Part shown: one piece after another, positions 1 through 8,478 of the stretch
Layout: each line of letters starts with the position of its first letter
Numbering within the stretch: the first letter of the stretch is position 1
Source of the DNA: Rhizobium sp. BK251
GTDB lineage: Bacteria; Pseudomonadota; Alphaproteobacteria; Rhizobiales; Rhizobiaceae
Length of the DNA stretch: 64,000 nt
NCBI RefSeq assembly: GCF_004345245.1
Contig: NZ_SLUQ01000001.1
Span: forward strand, 124,001 to 188,000
Reading direction: 5' to 3'
Notes under the pieces: model-generated
The model's input: only the letters and a program-made list of their open reading frames with translations
Told to the model about the DNA's origin: nothing
Database searches by the model: none
Position numbers and translations under genes: made by a program

Positions 1-548
1 ATGCGCTGGATCGTCGGCTCGGCAACGCCGACCTGGTCGACGCGCTGGCGGATGACCTCGAGGCTCTGCTGGACAGCATTGTCGACATTAGCCGCGAGGC
101 CGGCCGGCGAGAAGCCGACGGTAATGTTGCCGCCATTGGCCGTGACCGCAAGATCGGACTGGCCGGCGCTGAGGCCGGTGGCGACCGTGTTGCCGAGCGT
201 GCGCAGTTCGGTGACCGCGGCATCGCTCTGCGACGGATCGGCGAGTGAAACGACGATCTGGCTGTTGTTGCGGACGACCGACTTCGTCTGGATGTTCTTT
301 TCACGCAGAACGCGGCGAGCGTCCTGCAGCAGCGAGTTCAGGCGTTCCTTGGTGAGGTCGGTCTCGTCGACTTCCAGCACCAGGCTCGAGCCGCCGCGAA
401 GGTCGAGGCCGAGCGATACCTGGTTGTGCGGCAGCCAGGAAGGCAGGCGCTGCAGAGTCGATTGCGGCAAGGCGTTGGGCAGGGCGATCAGGAAGCCGAG
501 CACGATGATCACCGTATAGGTGAGCACCAGCCATGGTGAAGTGCGCAT
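1..548 (-). CDS. secD: Protein translocase subunit SecD, N-terminal part (cut by window edge)
   Basis: Inner-membrane component of the SecDF complex, which uses the proton gradient to help secreted proteins through SecYEG. Reading leftward from the ATG at 548 gives 182 codons before the window ends. A membrane segment lies at about residues 6-24, followed by the SecD signature LDLRGG at 48-53 and the motif VIRQRVDQVGVAEPTIQR near 165-182, both typical of the first periplasmic domain. The gene could be a separate secD or a fused secDF; the missing 3' part would decide. No yajC precedes it, unlike the usual yajC-secD order; the upstream neighbour is a small membrane protein. The family call is secure. 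Confidence 0.9.
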   Translation of the reverse strand, partial: MRTSPWLVLTYTVIIVLGFLIALPNALPQSTLQRLPSWLPHNQVSLGLDLRGGSSLVLEVDETDLTKERLNSLLQDARRVLREKNIQTKSVVRNNSQIVVSLADPSQSDAAVTELRTLGNTVATGLSAGQSDLAVTANGGNITVGFSPAGLAANVDNAVQQSLEVIRQRVDQVGVAEPTIQR

Positions 549-640
549 TGATATTTGGTCCTTTGAAACGCCGGAACCGGCCGCTGTGCGGTCTTAGGGG
601 GCGTGTTCCGAATTGTACTGCATGCGCCTGAGCGGCGCGG

Positions 641-1063
641 CTACGACGCGATTGTCCGTGGCGGTCCGCGCGGCCGATAGCCATGGACGAAGAGCAGGCT
701 CGTCGAAACGGATTTCACGGCGATGGGGTGTAGCGAAAGCGATGGCCAATCCAGTGTCGTGAATACCGCACCGAGCGCAGCCGGCCCGGCTGCGTGCCAG
801 ACGGGCTTGGGCGAAGTATTGCGCTCTGCGGCAAGCGTGCCGCGAACGATATCGCGATTGGAGAGATGAAGAGGCTGGTTTTCCCTGACGGGCGAGAAGG
901 ATGTGCAGCCGGTGTTCGCGCCGGCACTGAGATTGGCTCCGAGGAAAAGCCCAAGATAGGCGAAGACCGCAAAGACCAGCGAAAATGCCACGCGAGCCCA
1001 GCGGTTCCGCGGGTCGTCGTGTGCTTCGTCGTCTTCGACCATGTCGGTCTCGAATGCGCTCAC
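641..1063 (-). CDS. Hypothetical single-pass membrane protein
   Basis: Reading frame of 140 codons starting with GTG at 1063; an ATG start at 1042 (MVEDDEAHDD) is also possible. The N-terminus is acidic, with one predicted membrane helix at about residues 24-46 (ARVAFSLVFAVFAYLGLFLG) and no family motif that I recognise. The last third is rich in Ser, Pro and Arg and looks less protein-like, so the real protein may be shorter or the frame may be fortuitous. It lies between the GT39 gene and secD on the same strand, in keeping with a leftward transcript. No function is assigned. Confidence 0.45.
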   Translation of the reverse strand: MSAFETDMVEDDEAHDDPRNRWARVAFSLVFAVFAYLGLFLGANLSAGANTGCTSFSPVRENQPLHLSNRDIVRGTLAAERNTSPKPVWHAAGPAALGAVFTTLDWPSLSLHPIAVKSVSTSLLFVHGYRPRGPPRTIAS

Positions 1064-1245
1064 AGGCGAAAGCTTCTCTTACTTCTTCTCGGGAGCAGTC
1101 CCGTCGGGCCGGGGCATAGTATCAGGCTGCCCCTAATCTTCATAGTCGAGCCTGTCATGATGCACTTGAGCGAGCCGGTCAACCGTGCCAGGGGCAATTT
1201 CTCTCTCAATGCGAGGCTTCTGAGCCCGCCAGCGCCTCATCCAGC

Positions 1246-2679
1246 TCAGCTCTGCGGCTTCAGGCAGCGCGGCTCCACGCGGTAGGTGTAGATCGTCCGC
1301 CCCCGCAGATAGCCCGCCGTGGGTTGCCACGTCTTGACGGTTTCCACCTGGCCCGCCGCGCAGGTGAGCGGGCTGCGCGTGACATAGAGCACCGCTGGCG
1401 CCTTCTCGTCATCCGGCAAAGCGAATTCCTGTTCGTAGTAGCTGCTCGGAAAACCGGCGAACCTGCGCGCATAAATGCGCAGCGGTTCGTCGCGAAGCGT
1501 GTAGAACAGGTCGGCCAGGAGTTCACGATTGTCCGAGACGATGATGTCTGTGCCGGACTGGCGGGCGAGGTCCGCCACCTCGTGGCTGAGGTCGCTGCGT
1601 CCGAGGTAACGCTTCATCACCTGCTCGCCGTTCGGCAGGACAAGGTCATGGGCGAATACAGTCAGGAGCGGGATGGCGATGGCCGGTATCAGGTTGATGA
1701 TCAGCGAGTTCCTAAGTCCGTGCTTCGTCTCCCGCTGCAGCAGCCAGACGGCAACGATCGTGCCCGCGGCATAGGCTGTCACTGCCCAGTTCGCATAGGC
1801 ATTCGCCACCAGCGCCTGGAAGGTAATGAGGAGGACGACCGGGACCGAGAGGAGGACGAGGAGCCATTCCCGTTCGTCGCCGATGCGCCGGAACATGCGG
1901 TAGGCCGCCCAGAGCATTGCGAAGAAAATCACAGGGCCGACGACGCCGAACTGCGCGAGGAGAAACTCCGCCCCGCCGGCGATGTCGACATGGAGTGAAT
2001 TCCAGTTGGCGATGTCCTCGGTATGACGCACGGTGGTGATGTCGTGCGTCAGGTTCCACCAGAGATTGGGGGCCGCGAAGACGATTGCCGCGACCACGGC
2101 GACGATGAAGTCACGCCATGCGATGCGGGCGGAAGGCAGCAGAATCAGCGCGATCAGGCCACCCGGCACGACGAAGAGGATGGCGTATTTCGACATGAAG
2201 GCGAGGCCGAACGAGACGCCCATCAAGAGGGCCAACGCGACGGATTTCTGCTTGGTGAGGCCGAAATAGGCCCAGAGGCCGATCGCCAGAAACAGGAAGA
2301 GCACCGTATCCGTCGAAAACAGGACAGACGAGAGCGAAACGGCGGGCAGCGTGATGAAGGTGGCACCGACCCAGGGCTCGATTTCGGGGCCGACAATCTT
2401 CCTCGCGGCCTTCATGAGCACCAGCGCGGTCGCCATGTGGAAGAGAGGTCCCGCGATCCTGATCCAGAATATGGAGTCGGACCCGGCAAGTCCGGTAATC
2501 GCGCGGATGACCCAGGCGATCATCGGTGGCTTCGAATAATAGCCGAAGTCAAGATTTTGCGCCCAGAACCAGTATTGCGCCTCGTCGACGAAAAGGTCCG
2601 TCGTATCGAAACGGAGCATGACGATGCGCCAGACGGTGATGGCGAGGATGAACAGGAGACTGTGTCTGAGAGACATCAC
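1246..2679 (-). CDS. GT39-family membrane glycosyltransferase (ArnT/PMT-like)
   Basis: Integral membrane protein of 477 residues with about ten hydrophobic helices. The N-terminal motif FVDEAQYWFWAQ (about residues 31-42) followed by YYSKPPMIAW matches the first periplasmic loop of the dolichyl-phosphate-mannose/ArnT superfamily, where the acidic residue is catalytic. Such enzymes move a sugar from a polyprenyl-phosphate carrier to lipid A, protein or another periplasmic acceptor. The acceptor here is unknown. It is transcribed leftward, away from the chemotaxis operon, and probably does not belong to the flagellar regulon, although a role in envelope glycans is likely. The ATG at 2676 is an equally good start. 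Confidence 0.8.
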   Translation of the reverse strand: MMSLRHSLLFILAITVWRIVMLRFDTTDLFVDEAQYWFWAQNLDFGYYSKPPMIAWVIRAITGLAGSDSIFWIRIAGPLFHMATALVLMKAARKIVGPEIEPWVGATFITLPAVSLSSVLFSTDTVLFLFLAIGLWAYFGLTKQKSVALALLMGVSFGLAFMSKYAILFVVPGGLIALILLPSARIAWRDFIVAVVAAIVFAAPNLWWNLTHDITTVRHTEDIANWNSLHVDIAGGAEFLLAQFGVVGPVIFFAMLWAAYRMFRRIGDEREWLLVLLSVPVVLLITFQALVANAYANWAVTAYAAGTIVAVWLLQRETKHGLRNSLIINLIPAIAIPLLTVFAHDLVLPNGEQVMKRYLGRSDLSHEVADLARQSGTDIIVSDNRELLADLFYTLRDEPLRIYARRFAGFPSSYYEQEFALPDDEKAPAVLYVTRSPLTCAAGQVETVKTWQPTAGYLRGRTIYTYRVEPRCLKPQS

Positions 2680-2833
2680 CGGCTTCTTCTGATTGCGGCG
2701 GAGGGCAAGACTGGTCGCCGGTGCGATACATCAATGCGCGCGCCGTGCCAATCGCGCGCGGCAAAAAACACGCACCGTCATTGATGGCTGGAAATCCGCT
2801 CAGAAGAATGAAGGAGGTCGGGGCGGGCAGGCC

Positions 2834-2947
2834 TCAGAATATTCTGACGGCCGCCCGGCCGCGCTTTGCCTCGATACATGCAAGCAACGCCACGGCCACG
2901 GAGGTTGCTATGGCAATCAGGGAAACACCCATTACAAGAACATTCAT
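2834..2947 (-). CDS. Possible 37-residue membrane peptide
   Basis: Small frame too short for ordinary gene calling. It begins with ATG at 2947, preceded by an AGGA-type ribosome-binding site (AGGACAGAGCA). The product starts MNVLVMGVSLIAIATSVAVA, forms a single hydrophobic helix over residues 3-24 and ends in a short basic tail with several Arg and Lys residues, the usual architecture of bacterial small membrane proteins. It stands alone between the GT39 gene and the icpA promoter region. A chance frame cannot be excluded, and no homologue is known to me. Confidence 0.35.
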   Translation of the reverse strand: MNVLVMGVSLIAIATSVAVALLACIEAKRGRAAVRIF

Positions 2948-3101
2948 TGCTCTGTCCTGCAGATATCATGGCTGCTGCAGATGCAATTATAAGGCGAAGC
3001 TTGTGCGTAGCTTGCAGCGTCTTGCCGCGGTGCAGCAATGCTTTCGCCGGATGTCGCCAAATTGCTTGAAATCCGGCGGTTTCGCGGCTGCCATTAACCT
3101 T

Positions 3102-3133
3102 CACGCAAGGAATTAACCATAAACATGGTCTAG
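3102..3133 (+). promoter_or_regulatory. Promoter-like elements upstream of the chemotaxis operon
   Basis: Two overlapping bipartite patterns are visible. CACGCAAG at 3102-3109 is followed after 9 bases by ATAA. TTAACCAT at 3113-3120 is followed after 9 bases by CTAG at 3130-3133. The first pattern recurs before other flagellar operons and the second before flaA and flaB. CTAK resembles the start of the rhizobial -10 consensus (CTATAT), so I read the upstream octamers as activator sites. Transcription would start near 3140. Confidence 0.5.
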
Positions 3134-3171
3134 ACGCCGGAATGGGAAGATAGCACCTCCTTTCCTACAGG

Positions 3172-3207
3172 CATGAAGCCGCGCCGTCGTACCGGGTCTG
3201 ATCCGGT
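3172..3207 (+). promoter_or_regulatory. Conserved motility mRNA leader, icpA copy
   Basis: GGCATGAAGCC (CATG at 3172) is followed 20 bases on by a hairpin with stem ACCGG (3191-3195) and CCGGT (3203-3207) and a 7-base loop. The same arrangement precedes all four flagellin genes. It lies in frame with icpA, but I take its ATG to belong to the leader and not to be the icpA start, because the following 60 codons do not look like protein. Confidence 0.6.
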
Positions 3208-3379
3208 ATCATCTTTCAAGCAGCTCCGGAAAAGACTTTGCCGATCGAGCGGGCTCCACCAGCGGTTTTGCCGCCGGCGAAGCGCACCTCGTCGTCGCAC
3301 GGATCCGAATGGGGCGGAAAAATCCGCCGCGGCAGGCATTGCCCGGCCATTTGGTGTGGGGACAGGCGTGGGGCAGGAC

Positions 3380-5014
3380 GTGCAAGCAGATCAGGCTCAA
3401 AGGACGCAGGCAGGCAGCCTTCGCGATCGCCTGCGCTTTGCCGGGCTCGAGGCCGACCAGTGCGAGCTTGTCCGAAAGCACCGGCCGATGTTGCAGGCGC
3501 ATCTCAAGACCGGCCTGCGCGATCTTTTTCATCGTTTCCAGTCCTATCCCGATGCCGCACGCAATTTCTCGAGCGAGCGCCAGGTGGAGCGACTGCACGA
3601 TCTTCATACCTCGCATTGGGACGTGCTGACCGATGCGCGGTTCGACAGTCTCTATGCCGAGCGGGTCAAGGTACTTTCCGATTCCGAAAGCAAGATGGGT
3701 CTCGACCCGCGCTGGAACGTTGCCGGACATGCGGTGATGCTTGAGCATCTCGCAGCCGGCATCATAGCGGAACTCGGCGGACAATCTTTTCTGTCCGGTG
3801 GCAAGCGCCGCAACACCGAGCTTGCGGATCTCGTGAAGACCGTCATCCGAATGGTGATGGTTGATGTCGAGATTGCGGTTTCGCTGCGCTTCAACGAATT
3901 GCGGGTGGGCCACCAGCGCGCCCTTGCCGATCAGCGCGCCGCCGACCAGGCCGAAGCCGTCGCGATCTTCTCGAACGTCGTCCAGGGGCTTGCCGAGCGC
4001 GATCTCACGGCACGCGCTCCTTCGGATGTCCCGGAAGCCTATGGTGAAATCACCGCGGCCGTGAACGCCGCCCTCGAAAGCGTCAGAAGTGAGATCGCCT
4101 CGCTTGCCGGGCGCGCGCAGGACGCGGAAGGCGCCGTCACGAAGCTTGCCGGCGGCTCCAAGCAGCTCGAAGCAGATGCCGGCAGCCAGTCCGGCGAACT
4201 GCTGAGATCCGCGAGGGCCCTCGCAGACATCGCCGACGGCGTCCGCAAGCGTGCGGCAGATACCCGCTCCACCGAAAAAGCCGTTGCGGCTGCGCGCACG
4301 GCGGCGGAAGAGAGCGGCCAGGTCGTCGGCCGCGCCATCAGCGCCATGGCCGACATCGAGACCTCGGCGGAAAAGATCGGCCAGATCATCGGCGTCATCG
4401 ACGAGATTGCCTTCCAGACGAACCTGCTTGCGCTCAATGCCGGCATCGAGGCGGCGCGCGCCGGCGATTCCGGTCGCGGCTTCGCGGTCGTGGCCCAGGA
4501 AGTCCGTGCGCTTGCCCAGCGTTCCGCGGATGCCGCAAGTGAGATCAAGACACTGGTCAACACCACAAAGACGCAGGTGGGAGCAGGCGTCCAGATGGTC
4601 GGCCGGACGCAGGATGCGATCGGCAGCATCGTCCGCCAGGTAACCGAGATCAACGACGCGATCTCCGGCATTGCGCACGACACGGACGAGCACGCAACGG
4701 GTCTGGAAACGGCTAGCGGCGTGGTCGGCGAGCTCGGCGGTCGCGTGGCGGAGACCTCGAAACTGGCCCGGGAGAACAACGCGGGGGCAGACCACCTCCA
4801 CACCGTTATCCTGGAACTCGGAAAGACCGTCCGCGAATTCCGCATTGCGCGCGAGACCCGCTACACGGCCGACATGGCGCCGCCTCCGGCGCGCCGCCCC
4901 GTGCCGGTTGCACGCGAATACGACGTTGTCGAAGCGGACGACTTCGCAGCCGCCGATACCTTCGACCCACCGCTTCGCATCGCCGGTCTCGGCGGCGAGC
5001 GGAATGTTTACTGA
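3380..5014 (+). CDS. icpA: Cytoplasmic chemoreceptor IcpA (methyl-accepting chemotaxis protein with protoglobin-like sensor)
   Basis: Soluble chemoreceptor controlling the CheA kinase encoded downstream. No membrane helix is present. The N-terminal 160 residues form a protoglobin-like sensor (RLRFAGL..., [15 protein letters not shown]). A HAMP-like linker and coiled coil follow, then the receptor hairpin tip ([14 protein letters not shown], then AGIEAARAG), which contacts CheA/CheW. There is no C-terminal pentapeptide for CheR docking. The start is uncertain: the frame is open from 3173, but its first 60 codons are Arg-rich and overlap the leader motif. GTG at 3380 after GGCAGGAC is my choice, and GTG at 3356 or 3368 is possible. 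The usual proximal heme His appears to be replaced by Glu. First gene of the che operon. Confidence 0.88.
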   Translation: MQADQAQRTQAGSLRDRLRFAGLEADQCELVRKHRPMLQAHLKTGLRDLFHRFQSYPDAARNFSSERQVERLHDLHTSHWDVLTDARFDSLYAERVKVLSDSESKMGLDPRWNVAGHAVMLEHLAAGIIAELGGQSFLSGGKRRNTELADLVKTVIRMVMVDVEIAVSLRFNELRVGHQRALADQRAADQAEAVAIFSNVVQGLAERDLTARAPSDVPEAYGEITAAVNAALESVRSEIASLAGRAQDAEGAVTKLAGGSKQLEADAGSQSGELLRSARALADIADGVRKRAADTRSTEKAVAAARTAAEESGQVVGRAISAMADIETSAEKIGQIIGVIDEIAFQTNLLALNAGIEAARAGDSGRGFAVVAQEVRALAQRSADAASEIKTLVNTTKTQVGAGVQMVGRTQDAIGSIVRQVTEINDAISGIAHDTDEHATGLETASGVVGELGGRVAETSKLARENNAGADHLHTVILELGKTVREFRIARETRYTADMAPPPARRPVPVAREYDVVEADDFAAADTFDPPLRIAGLGGERNVY

Positions 5015-5045
5015 GATTTGAGAACAACGTGCAAGGAAAGAACTG

Positions 5046-5342
5046 ATGGCAGGCAGGAAAGGCGAGAAAACTCTGAACTTGGCCGCCGTACTGGACCTCA
5101 ACGAGGCCTCCGCACTGCGCGGAAAGCTGGTGTCCATGCGCGGCAGCAACCTGACGATCGACGCATCCGGCGTCGAGAGGGTCGGCACACTCTGCGCGCA
5201 GGTTCTGATGGCGGCCGCCAGGACCTGGGAGGACGACAAGCTCTCCTTCAAGTTCTCCAAGGTATCCGACGCATTTGAGAAGACGATGCAGCTCATCGGC
5301 GTGAATTTCGACCATCTGCTCTCGAAGGAGATCCGGCAATGA
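5046..5342 (+). CDS. cheS: CheS, STAS-like CheA-binding protein
   Basis: Small 98-residue protein with a STAS-type fold (TLNLAAVLDLNEASALRGKL, then LTIDASGVERVGTLCAQVL). In S. meliloti the gene in this position, cheS, encodes a CheA partner that strengthens CheY1 binding and speeds signal termination by the phosphate-sink response regulator. The gene lies 31 bases after icpA and its stop overlaps the cheY1 start by four bases, so it is translationally coupled. The Ser/Thr phosphorylation site of anti-anti-sigma STAS proteins is not obvious, in keeping with a non-sigma role. Function is inferred from position and size. Confidence 0.85.
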   Translation: MAGRKGEKTLNLAAVLDLNEASALRGKLVSMRGSNLTIDASGVERVGTLCAQVLMAAARTWEDDKLSFKFSKVSDAFEKTMQLIGVNFDHLLSKEIRQ

Positions 5343-5704
5343 AGAAAAAAGTGCTCACCGTGGATGACTCCCGCACCATCCGCAACATGCTTCTCGTGAC
5401 CCTGAACAATGCCGGCTTCGAAACCATCCAGGCGGAAGACGGGGTCGAAGGCCTCGAGGTTCTGGACGAGGCGAATCCGGACGTGATCGTCACGGATATC
5501 AATATGCCGCGCCTGGACGGCTTCGGTTTCATCGAGGGCGTACGCCGCAATGAAAAGTATCGCGCCATTCCGATCCTGGTCCTGACCACTGAAAGCGATG
5601 CGGAAAAGAAGAATCGGGCTCGCCAGGCCGGCGCCACCGGCTGGATCGTCAAGCCGTTCGACCCCGCCAAGCTGATCGATGCCATTGAGCGTGTAACCGC
5701 TTAA
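5339..5704 (+). CDS. cheY1: Chemotaxis response regulator CheY1 (phosphate sink)
   Basis: Single-domain receiver of 121 residues. The acidic pair is D9-D10, the phospho-acceptor D53 lies in VIVTDINMP, the switch Thr in LVLTTES and the conserved Lys in WIVKPFDP. In the two-CheY systems of rhizobia, CheY1 drains phosphate from CheA and does not act on the motor. It sits between cheS and cheA, exactly where CheY1 is found in S. meliloti, and differs from CheY2 encoded at 10429. All catalytic residues are present. Confidence 0.93.
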   Translation: MKKKVLTVDDSRTIRNMLLVTLNNAGFETIQAEDGVEGLEVLDEANPDVIVTDINMPRLDGFGFIEGVRRNEKYRAIPILVLTTESDAEKKNRARQAGATGWIVKPFDPAKLIDAIERVTA

Positions 5705-5720
5705 ACAGGACCTGCCCCCG

Positions 5721-8006
5721 ATGGATATGAACGAAATCAAAGAGATCTTTTTCCAGGAATGCGAGGAGCAGCTCGCGGAACTGGAGTCCGGTCTCCTGAA
5801 AATGAACGATGGCGACCGTGATCCGGAAACGGTGAATGCTGTTTTCCGCGCGGTTCATTCGATCAAGGGCGGCGCCGGCGCCTTCGGTCTGGATGACCTG
5901 GTTGCCTTCGCCCATGTCTTTGAGACCACTCTCGATTGCGTTCGTTCCAACAAGCTCGAACCGACCCAGGATGTCCTGAAGGTCATGCTGCGCGCCGCCG
6001 ATGTGCTCGCCGACCTGACGAACGCTGCGCGTGATGGCGGCAGTGTCGACGGCAGCAGAAGCCGCAGCCTCGTCAAGGAACTGGAAGCGCTCGCAAATGG
6101 CGAGATGCCTGCACCATCCTCCGCGGCGGAAGCGCCGGCTCCGAAGCCTGCCAAGGCGGCCCCTGCACAGGCTCCCGCTGCCGCAGCGCCGAAGCCCAGC
6201 GACGACAGCGGCTTCCAGCCGATCCCCTTCTCCTTCGACGATTTCGGCGGCTCGGACGAGCAGACCTACGAGATCACCTTCAAGCCTCGCGCCGATCTCT
6301 ACTCCAAGGGCAACGATGCGACGCTGCTGCTGCGGGATCTTTCTCGCATCGGCGAGATGAGCATCCACTGCAACATGGATGCCCTGCCGCGGCTCGACGA
6401 GATCGATCCGGAGGCTGCCTATTTCTTCTGGACGATCTCGCTCTCGACCGACAAGGGCGAGGATGCGATCCGTTCCGTGTTCGAATTCGCCGAATGGGAT
6501 TGCGAACTCGAGGTGACGTTTGCCGAGGAGGCGGCCGTGCAGGCTGCCGGCGAAGATGAACTGCCGATGGTTCCGGTTCCCTTCGACCTTTCGATCCTCG
6601 ATGGCGAGGGTTCGGCCCCTGCCGAGCAGCAGGCCGGTGCCTCGGATGCGCCGTCGGCGGACGTTTCTGCGGCCATCGCCGCAGCCGAGACCGCAGGTAA
6701 CGTTGCCCAGATGGCGGCGGCGGCCTCGCGCGCCGAAAAGAAAGAGACGTCGAATGCAGCCGCGGCCGCTGCCGCCCAGAACAACGCTTCGGCAAGCGCC
6801 GGCCAGACGATCCGCGTCGACCTCGATCGCGTCGACCGCCTGATCAACCTCGTCGGAGAGCTTGTTATCAACCAGGCGATGCTTTCGCAGAGCGTCATCG
6901 AGAACGACACGAACGGCACGTCTTCCATCAACATGGGCCTCGAGGAGCTGCAGCAGCTTACCCGCGAGATCCAGGACAGCGTGATGGCGATCCGCGCCCA
7001 GCCGGTGAAGCCGGTCTTCCAGCGCATGTCGCGCATCGTGCGCGAAGTGGCCGACATGGTTGGCAAGTCGATCCGCCTCATCACGGAAGGCGAAAACACC
7101 GAAGTCGACAAGACGGTCATCGACAAGCTTGCCGAGCCGCTGACCCACATGATCCGCAACGCCGTCGACCACGGCATTGAAAGCCCCGAGAAGCGTATTG
7201 CCGCCGGCAAGAATCCGGAAGGTACGGTCAAGCTGACCGCAAAGCATCGTTCCGGCCGTATCGTCATCGAGCTGGTCGACGACGGCGCCGGCATCAACCG
7301 CGAGCGCGTACGGCAGAAGGCCATCGACAACGACCTGATAGCTGCCGACGCCAACCTCTCCGACGAGGAAATCGACAACCTGATCTTCCTGCCGGGCTTC
7401 TCGACGGCGGACAAGATCTCCGACATCTCCGGCCGCGGTGTCGGGATGGACGTGGTCAAGCGCTCGATCCAGGCCCTCGGTGGTCGTATCTCGATTACCT
7501 CACGCCCGGGCCAGGGCTCGACCTTCACGATGAGCCTCCCGCTGACGCTGGCTGTTCTCGACGGCATGGTCGTCACCGTTGCCGGCCAGACGCTGGTCGT
7601 GCCGCTGACGGCGATCGTCGAAACCCTGCAGCCGGAAGCCGCCGCGATCCACTCCTTCGGCGCCAGCCATCGCCTGATCTCGATCCGCAACTCCTTCTGC
7701 CCGCTGGTGGACGTCGGTCGTATCCTCAACTTCCGCGCCACCCAGGCCAATCCCGTCGAGGGCGTGGCGCTGTTGGTGGAATCGGAAGGCGGCGGTCAGC
7801 GCGCCCTCATGGTCGACGCCATCCAGGGCCAGCGCCAGGTCGTCATCAAGAGCCTCGAGGCGAACTACACGCATGTGCCGGGCATCGCAGCAGCGACCAT
7901 CCTCGGCGATGGCCGCGTCGCGCTGATCCTCGATGTCGATGCAGTCGTGAGCGCCTCGCGAGGACAGTCCCTCAGGGCCGAAATCTCATTGGCAGCCGCA
8001 GGATAA
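5721..8006 (+). CDS. cheA: Chemotaxis histidine kinase CheA
   Basis: Central kinase of the pathway; it autophosphorylates on P1 and passes phosphate to CheY1, CheY2 and CheB. Its 761 residues show P1 with the phospho-His at H46 (AVHSIKGGAGAF), an Ala/Pro-rich linker, a P2-like region, the P3 dimer helices (RVDRLINLVGELVINQAML), the P4 ATP-binding boxes (N box HMIRNAVDHGIE, G1 LVDDGAGIN, G2 ISGRGVGMDVV) and a C-terminal CheW-like P5. The length fits the rhizobial family. The start at 5721, 16 bases after cheY1, is followed immediately by typical P1 sequence. Confidence 0.97.
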   Translation: MDMNEIKEIFFQECEEQLAELESGLLKMNDGDRDPETVNAVFRAVHSIKGGAGAFGLDDLVAFAHVFETTLDCVRSNKLEPTQDVLKVMLRAADVLADLTNAARDGGSVDGSRSRSLVKELEALANGEMPAPSSAAEAPAPKPAKAAPAQAPAAAAPKPSDDSGFQPIPFSFDDFGGSDEQTYEITFKPRADLYSKGNDATLLLRDLSRIGEMSIHCNMDALPRLDEIDPEAAYFFWTISLSTDKGEDAIRSVFEFAEWDCELEVTFAEEAAVQAAGEDELPMVPVPFDLSILDGEGSAPAEQQAGASDAPSADVSAAIAAAETAGNVAQMAAAASRAEKKETSNAAAAAAAQNNASASAGQTIRVDLDRVDRLINLVGELVINQAMLSQSVIENDTNGTSSINMGLEELQQLTREIQDSVMAIRAQPVKPVFQRMSRIVREVADMVGKSIRLITEGENTEVDKTVIDKLAEPLTHMIRNAVDHGIESPEKRIAAGKNPEGTVKLTAKHRSGRIVIELVDDGAGINRERVRQKAIDNDLIAADANLSDEEIDNLIFLPGFSTADKISDISGRGVGMDVVKRSIQALGGRISITSRPGQGSTFTMSLPLTLAVLDGMVVTVAGQTLVVPLTAIVETLQPEAAAIHSFGASHRLISIRNSFCPLVDVGRILNFRATQANPVEGVALLVESEGGGQRALMVDAIQGQRQVVIKSLEANYTHVPGIAAATILGDGRVALILDVDAVVSASRGQSLRAEISLAAAG

Positions 8007-8010
8007 GGTC

Positions 8011-8478
8011 ATGTCTTACACAGTCAAAAGCCTGTCTCAGGGTGATCGCGAGCTCATCGCATTCCGGATCGGGGATCAGGAATTCTGCGTGAACATCATG
8101 TCCGTCCGCGAAATCCGCGGCTGGACACCCGCGACCACCATGCCGCATTCGCCGTCGTACATGATCGGCGTCATCAACTTGCGCGGCGCCGTGCTGCCGA
8201 TCGTCGATCTCTCCGCGCGGCTCGGCATGAAGCCGGCGGAACCGACGCAGCGGCATGTCATCATCGTCGCGCAGGTCAGGCGCAAGACCGTTGGCCTCCT
8301 CGTCGACGCCGTTTCCGACATCCTGACCGTGACCGACGACAACATCCAGGCGACGCCGGAAATCTCCTCCGATCTGGAGCGCCAGTTCGCACGCGGCATC
8401 CTGGCGATCGACAGCCGCATGATCTGCCTCGTCGAGCTTGAGGCACTGTTTCCCGAGACCGAGAGCGAGGCTGCATGA
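8011..8478 (+). CDS. cheW: Chemotaxis coupling protein CheW
   Basis: Scaffold of 155 residues that links chemoreceptors to CheA. A single CheW domain fills the protein: ELIAFRIGDQEFCVNIMSVRE at the start, the RGAVLPIVDL motif near residue 55 and LLVDAVSDILTV further on. It follows cheA after 4 bases, and its TGA overlaps the cheR start (ATGA), so it is co-translated. Nothing unusual was seen. Confidence 0.95.
   Translation: MSYTVKSLSQGDRELIAFRIGDQEFCVNIMSVREIRGWTPATTMPHSPSYMIGVINLRGAVLPIVDLSARLGMKPAEPTQRHVIIVAQVRRKTVGLLVDAVSDILTVTDDNIQATPEISSDLERQFARGILAIDSRMICLVELEALFPETESEAA

Noticed and set aside
2721..3116. 131-codon plus-strand frame between the GT39 gene and icpA
   Set aside because: No ribosome-binding site or domain, and it runs into the promoter elements of the che operon.
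3173..3379. ATG at 3173 as the icpA start, adding 69 residues
   Set aside because: The added segment is Arg-rich and unlike receptor sequence, and the ATG is part of the leader motif shared with flagellin genes.
3209..5740. 843-codon open frame on the minus strand across icpA, cheS and cheY1
   Set aside because: It mirrors a well-supported chemotaxis operon; long antisense frames are expected in GC-rich coding DNA and the product has no recognisable domain.
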